Positions 1 to 4,492 of a stretch of DNA of 6,207 nucleotides are shown here, in pieces. Below the pieces are notes generated by a model, which saw only the letters and a program-made list of their open reading frames with translations, did not search any database and was not told the DNA's origin. Origin of the DNA: Chloroflexota bacterium (GTDB lineage Bacteria > Chloroflexota > Anaerolineae > UBA7937). Both the position numbers and the translations under genes were made by a program. The DNA lies in assembly GCA_003453555.1 (NCBI GenBank), contig DMLA01000024.1, positions 1 to 6,207 of the forward strand, written 5' to 3'. Each line of letters opens with the position of its first letter. Position 1 is the first letter of the stretch.

Positions 1-1
1 C

Positions 2-118
2 AAGATTCTGTTACACAGGGTCTGGATCAACAAGGAAGGGGAGATACGTATAGAAGGTCACATCCCTGAAGTGCGAGAAGAGATGTTTTTTAGGCCATCT
101 TCACCACGATGTCGGTGA
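2..118 (+). CDS. C-terminal end of an unidentified protein, truncated by the window edge (possibly a recombinase tail)
   Basis: The frame starting at base 2 stays open for 38 codons to TGA 116-118 and uses codons like the neighbouring genes (GAG, ATA, CGA, GAA). It reads with a plausible beta-strand pattern, including HRVWINKEGEIRIEGHIP at about residues 5-22. The other two + frames hit stops at 51 and 67. The last 29 bases overlap the 3' end of the DUF47 gene on the opposite strand, so the two genes would converge tail to tail. The hydrophobic, charged, then EG-x-IP style ending resembles the C-termini of some large serine recombinases, but this is recalled resemblance on fewer than 40 residues. 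It could equally be another protein or a chance open frame. No start is visible, as it lies left of the window. Confidence 0.35.
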   Translation, partial: KILLHRVWINKEGEIRIEGHIPEVREEMFFRPSSPRCR

Positions 119-716
119 TCACATTGGCCGCCTCGTCCCCTCGGTCGGCGGAGTTGCTCAAGTGTCGGTATATCTCCCTTAACTTCAGCATCTCCACCAC
201 ATGCTCCACATCTTTCGGCCCACTGAAGAGATCGGCCAGCGCTTCGCGATAAACGTCCTCCACCCGATTCTCCAGGGCCTTGGCTCGCAAAGCGTGCTCA
301 TTGGCCACTCCGGGGTGATCCTTTACGCGCAAGGTAGCCATATAGATCTCGTTGGCTGCCGTCCTCAGGAGGGATACCATCCGCCGCAGGTAAGAGTTGG
401 GCTCCACGTTGAGGATGGTCATCTCATCCACCGTGGAATAGCCGTAATCTAGGATATCGTCGATGGCTCTAGAGAGGGCGAATATATCCTCCCGGTCGAT
501 GGGGGTGACGAAGGTACGGTTCAGTTCATCGATGAGGATACGACGCAATTCATCCGCCTCCTTCTCCGCCCTGGTAACCTTCTCCGCCGCCTCTTGGTCC
601 CGGTCCTTCATATATTCTTCCAACCCTTCCATGCCCTCCAAGGTCTTGGCCGCCTGTTCGATGAGAAGCCGCAAGAACTTATCTTCCTTCCCTCCGAATA
701 GCCTTCTAATGCTCAT
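90..716 (-). CDS. DUF47/PhoU-like Pit accessory protein
   Basis: This 208-residue protein is the usual length for the DUF47 (PhoU_div) family, all-helical cytoplasmic proteins related to PhoU that are nearly always encoded beside PiT phosphate permeases and are thought to control them. Two PhoU-like halves are visible. The first has EKEADELRRILIDELNRTF (51-69) running into TPIDREDIFALSRAIDDILD (71-90), the family hallmark. The second has LENRVEDVYREALADLF (148-164) and EIYRHLSNSADRGDEAANVI (181-200), which carries the acidic and Asn residues that in PhoU relatives bind metal. There is no signal peptide or membrane segment. The ATG at 714-716 is preceded by GGGAGGGGG inside the 3' end of the permease gene, with about 10 nt from GGAGG to the ATG. 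The gap to the permease stop is three bases, so the two genes are co-transcribed and likely translationally coupled. Family assignment is firm; the regulatory role is inferred from family and context. Confidence 0.94.
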   Translation of the reverse strand: MSIRRLFGGKEDKFLRLLIEQAAKTLEGMEGLEEYMKDRDQEAAEKVTRAEKEADELRRILIDELNRTFVTPIDREDIFALSRAIDDILDYGYSTVDEMTILNVEPNSYLRRMVSLLRTAANEIYMATLRVKDHPGVANEHALRAKALENRVEDVYREALADLFSGPKDVEHVVEMLKLREIYRHLSNSADRGDEAANVITDIVVKMA

Positions 717-719
717 GAC

Positions 720-1763
720 CTATCCCCCTCCCAAAAAGGAACTCATCGGAATGTACAACAGTGCTGCCAAAAGGGCGGTGATGGGCAAGGTAAGGACCCA
801 GGCGGTGAAGATCTCGCCTACCACCCCCCAACGAACTTTCGATAACCTCTCCGCCGAACCCACCCCCATAATGGCTGAACTAACCACCTGGGTGGTGGAG
901 ACCGGCCCCCCCAGGAGGGCCGCGCTCAGGATCACCGTAGCCGAGGCAAGTTGGGAGGTGAAGCCATGGATGGGCCGGATGCGATATATCTTCGCCCCCA
1001 AGGTCTTGATAATCCGCCACCCCCCAGAGGCGGTACCCAAAGATATGGCCACTGCGCTGAGAGCGATCACCCACCAAGGGACTACGAAATCCCGCGACCA
1101 ACCACCAGCCACCAGGCTCATACCGATTATCCCCATCGTCTTCTGAGCATCGTTGGTACCATGACTCAAGGCCAAGGCTAGCGAGGTTATGACTTGTAGA
1201 CGTTTGAAAAGGGTATTGATGCGGGGAGAGGCTCCTCGCGCCAGGAAGAGAACCAGTTTCATAAAAAGATAGCCTATCACCAGACCTAAAAGCGGTGAGA
1301 TCACGAGAGCCACTACCACCTTCAGTAGACCGCTCATCTGTATAGCCCCTAACCCCTCCGCCAGCCCCACAGCGCCTACCAGCCCCCCCAACAGGGCGTG
1401 AGAAGAACTGGAAGGGAGCCCCAAAGCCCAAGTTATCAGGTTCCAGACTATGGCGCTCATCAAGGCGGCCAGGATCACCACCATGGTCACGCTGTCCGGA
1501 CTCACCAGATCCTTGCCGATGGTGGTAGCCACCGCCACCCCGAATAAGAAGGGAGCGCAGAAATGGCAGATGGCGCTCATAGATAAAGCCTTGCGAGGAG
1601 TCATAGCCCCAGAAGAGACCATGGTGGCCACGATGTTAGCACTATCGTGGAAGCCGTTTAGGAAATCGAAGACCAAGGCCACACCGATAGAAACAAACAG
1701 TAACACCAACATACCCCTCTTTGCAGAATACATAATTCTATCCCATCTACGCCCCTTGGGCAA
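720..1763 (-). CDS. pit: PiT-family inorganic phosphate transporter (Pit)
   Basis: This is an integral membrane permease for low-affinity inorganic phosphate uptake, ion-coupled in this family (H+ or Na+). With the TTG start chosen it has 347 residues, typical of the shorter bacterial and archaeal PiT proteins. Both halves of the inverted-repeat fold carry their signatures: DFLNGFHDSAN near 33-43 and HGTNDAQK at 201-208, with the paired serine-rich motifs PSSSSHA at 117-123 and GGPVSTTQ at 285-292. About ten hydrophobic segments alternate with short loops, and a basic loop near 175-190 separates the halves. START: the frame is open further upstream to an ATG at 1868, but that lies inside hisS and across the promoter. 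TTG 1763-1761 follows AAAGGAG with an 8-nt spacer, the best site. ATG at 1733 or 1712 would also preserve the first membrane helix and cannot be excluded. It is first gene of a pit-DUF47 operon, divergent from hisS. Confidence 0.94.
   Translation of the reverse strand: MPKGRRWDRIMYSAKRGMLVLLFVSIGVALVFDFLNGFHDSANIVATMVSSGAMTPRKALSMSAICHFCAPFLFGVAVATTIGKDLVSPDSVTMVVILAALMSAIVWNLITWALGLPSSSSHALLGGLVGAVGLAEGLGAIQMSGLLKVVVALVISPLLGLVIGYLFMKLVLFLARGASPRINTLFKRLQVITSLALALSHGTNDAQKTMGIIGMSLVAGGWSRDFVVPWWVIALSAVAISLGTASGGWRIIKTLGAKIYRIRPIHGFTSQLASATVILSAALLGGPVSTTQVVSSAIMGVGSAERLSKVRWGVVGEIFTAWVLTLPITALLAALLYIPMSSFLGGG
724..732 (-). promoter_or_regulatory. Ribosome binding site of the DUF47 gene, inside the end of pit
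   Basis: Read on the minus strand, GGGAGGGGG lies about 10 nt (measured from GGAGG) before the ATG at 716. It falls within the last Gly-rich codons of the permease gene, so it both encodes the permease C-terminus and recruits ribosomes for the accessory gene. Confidence 0.7.
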
Positions 1764-1771
1764 ACCTCGAA

Positions 1772-1778
1772 CTCCTTT
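1772..1778 (-). promoter_or_regulatory. Ribosome binding site deciding the pit start
   Basis: The minus strand reads AAAGGAG, then eight bases, then TTG at 1763-1761 in the permease frame. Neither ATG 1733 nor ATG 1784 has as good a site. ATG 1712 has AGAGGGG only one base away, which is too close to be ideal. Confidence 0.6.
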
Positions 1779-1793
1779 CGCCATAAAATGGTC

Positions 1794-1822
1794 TTGTAGT
1801 AGATGCGGAAATCCATTATAAT
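1794..1822 (+). promoter_or_regulatory. Sigma-70-type promoter of the hisS operon
   Basis: A perfect -10 hexamer TATAAT lies at 1817-1822, and TTGTAG at 1794-1799 sits exactly 17 bp upstream as a -35 box (matching TTG of TTGACA). Transcription would begin near 1829, giving a leader of only about 13 nt that starts at the Shine-Dalgarno sequence. This leaves no room for a T-box or attenuator, so hisS is probably not controlled by a leader RNA. It also places the upstream in-frame ATG at 1803 between the -35 and -10 boxes, ruling it out as the start. The -10 is strong evidence; the -35 is moderate. Confidence 0.72.
1815..1820 (-). promoter_or_regulatory. Possible -10 element of the pit promoter, overlapping the hisS -10
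   Basis: Because 1815-1822 is the palindrome ATTATAAT, the minus strand also reads a perfect TATAAT here, pointing toward pit. It would place the transcript start near 1808 and give a 45-nt leader to the TTG start. No good -35 is seen at 16-19 bp (best candidates near 1837-1845 are poor), so this would need an activator. A weaker alternative, TTTTAT (1783-1788) with TTTCCG (1806-1811) 17 bp upstream, would start transcription inside the ribosome binding site and would fit only a downstream ATG start. Confidence 0.3.
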
Positions 1823-1829
1823 CTCCCTG

Positions 1830-1837
1830 AAAGGAGG
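1830..1837 (+). promoter_or_regulatory. Ribosome binding site deciding the hisS TTG start
   Basis: AAAGGAGG is a near-perfect anti-16S match and is followed by four bases and TTG at 1842-1844. The same arrangement, AGGAGG plus four bases plus TTG, precedes recN in this window, which supports both calls. Confidence 0.8.
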
Positions 1838-1841
1838 TTCG

Positions 1842-3110
1842 TTGTATCGAGCGCCACGGGGCACACAAGATATCCTACCCCAGGACCAACCCTACTGGCA
1901 GTTCATCAGGGACCAGATCCATCGTCTCTGTACCCTCTACGGGTATGAGCGACTAGACCCCCCCCTCTTCGAGGAGACATCGCTTTTCACCCGGGGCATC
2001 GGTGCCAGTACCGATATAGTAGAAAAGGAGATGTACACCTTCCAGGACAAGGGAGGGGATAGCCTCACCCTCCTTCCCGAGGCCACCGCCTCCGTGATGC
2101 GGGCCTATCTGGAGCACGGCATGTATGTCCTTCCCCAACCGGTTAAACTCTACTCTATCCTCCCCATCTTCCGCTACGAGCGACCCCAGGCAGGTCGCTT
2201 TCGCCAGCACTACCAATTCAATTACGAAGCGATAGGGGTTCAGGATCCGGCTCTCGATGCCGAGGTCATCTCTTTGGCCTGGCGGTTCTACGAAGATCTG
2301 GGGCTTAGGGACTTAAACCTCCAATTGAATAGCATCGGAGACCAAAATTGTCGTCCCGCCTATATAGAGGCGCTGATAGACTACTACCAGGGAAAAGAAA
2401 GGAAGATCTGCACCGACTGTCGGGCTCGCTTGAAGCGAAACCCCTTGCGGCTCCTCGATTGCAAGAACGAGGGTTGCCAACCCATCATCGAGGCCGCTCC
2501 CAAGAGCCTCGACTTCCTCTGCCCTGAATGCGCAGAGCATTTCGCCACCCTACGGGTGCAACTTGACCTTTTGCAGATACCCTATCAATTGAACCATCGA
2601 CTAGTACGGGGCCTCGATTACTACACCAAGACCGTCTTCGAGGTATGGGCTCCCGGCATCGGGGCCCAGAACGCCGTGGGTGGCGGCGGCCGATACGATG
2701 GGTTGGCTAAGGAGATAGGAGGAAGGGACACCCCCGCCATCGGCTTCGCCATAGGGCTGGAACGGGTCATCATGACTATGAAGGCCCAAGGGGTTCAGGT
2801 TCCCCCCTGGCCCCGTCCTCAAATCTTTTTGGCCCACCACGGCTCGAAGGCTAAAGAGGAAGGTCTGAGGCTCGTCGAGCGACTGCGGGAGGCTGGGTTC
2901 AGGGCTATCATGAGTTTCGGAGACCGCAGCCTGAAGGCCCAGATGAGAGAGGCGGACCGGGAGGGGGCAGAGTACACTCTTATTCTTGGTGAGGAGGAGA
3001 GACGAAGGGGGGAGATCACCGTCCGAGAGATGGCTACCGGCCAGGAGGCTCAAGTAGAGATAGGCCGCCTTGAGGAGTGGTTGAGAGAGCGATTGGAGGG
3101 AGATACCTAG
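1842..3110 (+). CDS. hisS: Histidyl-tRNA synthetase (class II)
   Basis: The enzyme charges tRNA-His with histidine using ATP, in the cytoplasm and normally as a homodimer. The 422-residue length is standard. The start YRAPRGTQDILP at 2-13 is the family N-terminus, which fixes TTG 1842. Motif 2, FRYERPQAGRFRQ, spans 110-122. The residues matching the E. coli histidine and ATP pocket are present: E80, R111, Q125, E129, R256 and Y261. The HisA motif LVRGLDYYTKTVFE is at 254-267, GGGRYDGL at 281-288 and motif 3 GFAIGLER at 301-308. The insertion domain carries six cysteines (190, 193, 207, 212, 227, 230) seen in many bacterial HisRS, perhaps metal binding. An anticodon-binding domain fills about 325-415, so this is a true HisRS and not the shorter HisZ paralogue. 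An odd feature is LLPEATA at 77-83, where the family usually has LRPEGTA. It is first gene of the operon, and its TAG shares one base with the nadK GTG. Confidence 0.97.
   Translation: MYRAPRGTQDILPQDQPYWQFIRDQIHRLCTLYGYERLDPPLFEETSLFTRGIGASTDIVEKEMYTFQDKGGDSLTLLPEATASVMRAYLEHGMYVLPQPVKLYSILPIFRYERPQAGRFRQHYQFNYEAIGVQDPALDAEVISLAWRFYEDLGLRDLNLQLNSIGDQNCRPAYIEALIDYYQGKERKICTDCRARLKRNPLRLLDCKNEGCQPIIEAAPKSLDFLCPECAEHFATLRVQLDLLQIPYQLNHRLVRGLDYYTKTVFEVWAPGIGAQNAVGGGGRYDGLAKEIGGRDTPAIGFAIGLERVIMTMKAQGVQVPPWPRPQIFLAHHGSKAKEEGLRLVERLREAGFRAIMSFGDRSLKAQMREADREGAEYTLILGEEERRRGEITVREMATGQEAQVEIGRLEEWLRERLEGDT
3095..3099 (+). promoter_or_regulatory. Ribosome binding site of nadK, inside the end of hisS
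   Basis: GGAGG, continuing as GGAGGGAG, lies 10 nt before GTG 3110-3112. This start overlaps the hisS stop as TAGTG, so translation can be coupled by re-initiation. Confidence 0.6.
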
Positions 3111-3931
3111 TGAAGAGAATAGCCTTCCTTTTCCACCCCCGGATACCCGAATCACGCCCTCTAGCCGAGGGGTTAGCAAAAGAACTCCAATCTAAGGGGC
3201 TCGATCTCTGGCTAGTCTCCGCCTGGGAGGAGGAAAAGATCGCCCGTCGCATGGCGGAACTCGATCTCTTGGTCACCCTAGGAGGCGACGGAACCGTATT
3301 GCGGGCCGCCCGCCTCGCCGCCGCCCATGGTACCCCCATTCTGGCGGTGAACATGGGTCACCTGGGGTTCCTGGCTGAGGCCGAGCCTGAAGAGTTGACG
3401 AAGAAACTCGCCGCTGTTCTTGAAGGCGACTATTGGGTAGAGGAGCGCAATATGCTTCAGGCCACCCTCCTTCGCGGGGGCACCCAGATAGAGGCCTATG
3501 AGGCTCTCAACGATGTGGTCGTGGCTCGGGGGGTGATGGCCCGGGCGTTACACCTCACCACCTCCGTAGACGGCGAGGAGGTGATCACCTACATCGCCGA
3601 TGGGGTGATTATAGCCACGGCTACGGGTTCCACAGCCTACTCTCTGGCCGCCGGAGGGCCTATCCTCGACCCCCGATTGAGGGAGTTACTAGTAACCCCC
3701 ATCGCCCCCCACCTCTCGGCCACCCGCTCCCTGGTGCTCCCGGCTCATTCTGAGATAAAAGTGACCATCGAGAGCGACCAACCAGCCACCCTCACCATAG
3801 ACGGCCAGATACATCAAGAACTTCTGAACGGCGACACCGTGGTGGTCAGGGAGAGCGAACATCTCTGTCGCCTTCTCAGAACCCAACCGCGGGACTACTT
3901 CTACAAAACCCTGCAAAAGAGGCTCAAGTAG
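3110..3931 (+). CDS. nadK: NAD kinase
   Basis: It phosphorylates NAD to NADP (ATP or polyphosphate as donor), the only route to NADP in the cell, and is cytoplasmic. The product has 273 residues, usual for the short bacterial type. The hallmark GGDGT is at 58-62 with catalytic Asp60. NMGHLGFL follows at 81-88, the ND pair that binds the adenine ribose and phosphate at 134-135, and the NAD-binding segment ATATGSTAYSLAAGGPI at 169-185, which ends the N-terminal Rossmann-like half and starts the beta-rich C-terminal half. The family usually has TPTGSTAY here, so Ala replaces Pro171. TPIAPH near 196-201 is also typical. START: an upstream ATG at 3077 adds eleven residues inside hisS; GTG 3110 gives the normal MKRIAFLFHP beginning with a good ribosome binding site. 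It overlaps hisS by one base and is followed after three bases, in the same frame, by the zinc-finger gene. Confidence 0.96.
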   Translation: MKRIAFLFHPRIPESRPLAEGLAKELQSKGLDLWLVSAWEEEKIARRMAELDLLVTLGGDGTVLRAARLAAAHGTPILAVNMGHLGFLAEAEPEELTKKLAAVLEGDYWVEERNMLQATLLRGGTQIEAYEALNDVVVARGVMARALHLTTSVDGEEVITYIADGVIIATATGSTAYSLAAGGPILDPRLRELLVTPIAPHLSATRSLVLPAHSEIKVTIESDQPATLTIDGQIHQELLNGDTVVVRESEHLCRLLRTQPRDYFYKTLQKRLK

Positions 3932-3934
3932 GAG

Positions 3935-4480
3935 ATGGCCGAAGTTATCTACTGTGCCAACCACCCCGATCGGGAGACCCTCTTGCGGTGCAACAAATGC
4001 GGCAAGCCCATCTGCCCTGAATGCGCTATCCGCCACCCCGTAGGCTTACGCTGCCGCGAATGTGCCCAACTACGTAGGCTCCCCACCTACGACCTCTCTC
4101 CTAGGCACTACACCCTGGCCCTGGCCGCTGGCCTCCCCTCGGCCATAGTTAGCGTAATCCTAGGGGGTATATTCAGCCGCTTTCTCGTTATACCCTTCAT
4201 CGGTGGCTTCATACCCTGGATCATCGCCTTCGCCGTTGGCCTTCTCACCGCCGAAGCGATCAGTCGAGCCACCGGATATAAGCGAGGTGTAGGTCTCCAG
4301 GTGGTGGCTGCCATCTGCCTGGTTCTTGGCTACTTCATAGGCCATCCCTTGCTCCTTCTGGTCACTACTTATCTTCTGGTGGGTAGGATACCCGTATTGC
4401 CCTTCTGGACATGGCTTAACTTCTACAGCATCATCTACCTTCTCTTAGCCATCTTGGCCGCGGTGGGCCGCTTGCGCTGA
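3935..4480 (+). CDS. Membrane protein with N-terminal B-box-like zinc finger, function unknown
   Basis: The 181-residue product has two parts. Residues 7-43 carry eight likely zinc ligands, C7, H10, C19, C22, C27, C30, C40 and C43, in the CxxH...CxxC-x4-CxxC...CxxC order of B-box-type double zinc-binding modules. Residues 59-177 are strongly hydrophobic, with about four or five membrane segments (59-80, 84-108, 119-136, perhaps 138-149, and 157-177) broken by Pro-Gly turns and a basic TGYKRG loop at 113-118. There is no signal peptide, so the finger is probably cytoplasmic and membrane-tethered. Similar zinc-finger-plus-membrane proteins, some with a rhomboid protease domain, occur in Chloroflexota, Actinobacteria and Firmicutes, but no rhomboid GxSG Ser motif or His partner is visible here. 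The nearest ribosome-binding matches are poor: GGAG touches the ATG, and AAGAGG lies 12 nt upstream, so it may depend on coupling to nadK. No function is assigned. Confidence 0.87.
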   Translation: MAEVIYCANHPDRETLLRCNKCGKPICPECAIRHPVGLRCRECAQLRRLPTYDLSPRHYTLALAAGLPSAIVSVILGGIFSRFLVIPFIGGFIPWIIAFAVGLLTAEAISRATGYKRGVGLQVVAAICLVLGYFIGHPLLLLVTTYLLVGRIPVLPFWTWLNFYSIIYLLLAILAAVGRLR

Positions 4481-4482
4481 TT

Positions 4483-4488
4483 AGGAGG
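4483..4488 (+). promoter_or_regulatory. Ribosome binding site deciding the recN TTG start
   Basis: AGGAGG sits in the 12-nt gap after the zinc-finger gene, four bases before TTG 4493-4495. No promoter or LexA-type operator (such as GAAC-N4-GTTC or CTGT-N8-ACAG) was recognised just upstream. Confidence 0.78.
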
Positions 4489-4492
4489 GACC

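Noticed and set aside
1..92. Intrinsic terminator after the DUF47 gene
   Set aside because: On the minus strand the bases after the stop show no GC-rich hairpin followed by a T-run; only a short A-run next to the stop was seen.
463..1146. Long + strand open frame (227 codons) opposite pit and DUF47
   Set aside because: It is antisense to two firmly identified genes, straddles their junction, has a low-complexity Ser, Arg and Pro-rich product and no ribosome binding site; it is a shadow of the real genes.
1803..1841. ATG 1803 as the hisS start
   Set aside because: It lies between the -35 and -10 boxes and has no ribosome binding site; TTG 1842 gives the family N-terminus after AAAGGAGG.
1764..1868. 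Upstream extension of pit to ATG 1868
   Set aside because: It would overlap the hisS start and promoter, adds a non-membrane, non-conserved stretch, and has no good ribosome binding site.
2601..3179. Minus strand open frame (192 codons) opposite hisS
   Set aside because: It is antisense to conserved HisRS motifs and the anticodon-binding domain, with no family resemblance in its product.
3689..4036. Minus strand open frame (115 codons) opposite nadK and the zinc-finger gene
   Set aside because: It spans a gene junction in antisense and has no recognisable motif.
3935..4480. Rhomboid protease reading of the zinc-finger membrane protein
   Set aside because: The hydrophobic part lacks a GxSG serine motif and is shorter than a six-helix rhomboid core.
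4380..4492. SOS (LexA) box or separate promoter ahead of recN
   Set aside because: No GAAC-N4-GTTC, CTGT-N8-ACAG or convincing -35/-10 pair was found; recN appears to depend on the operon promoter.
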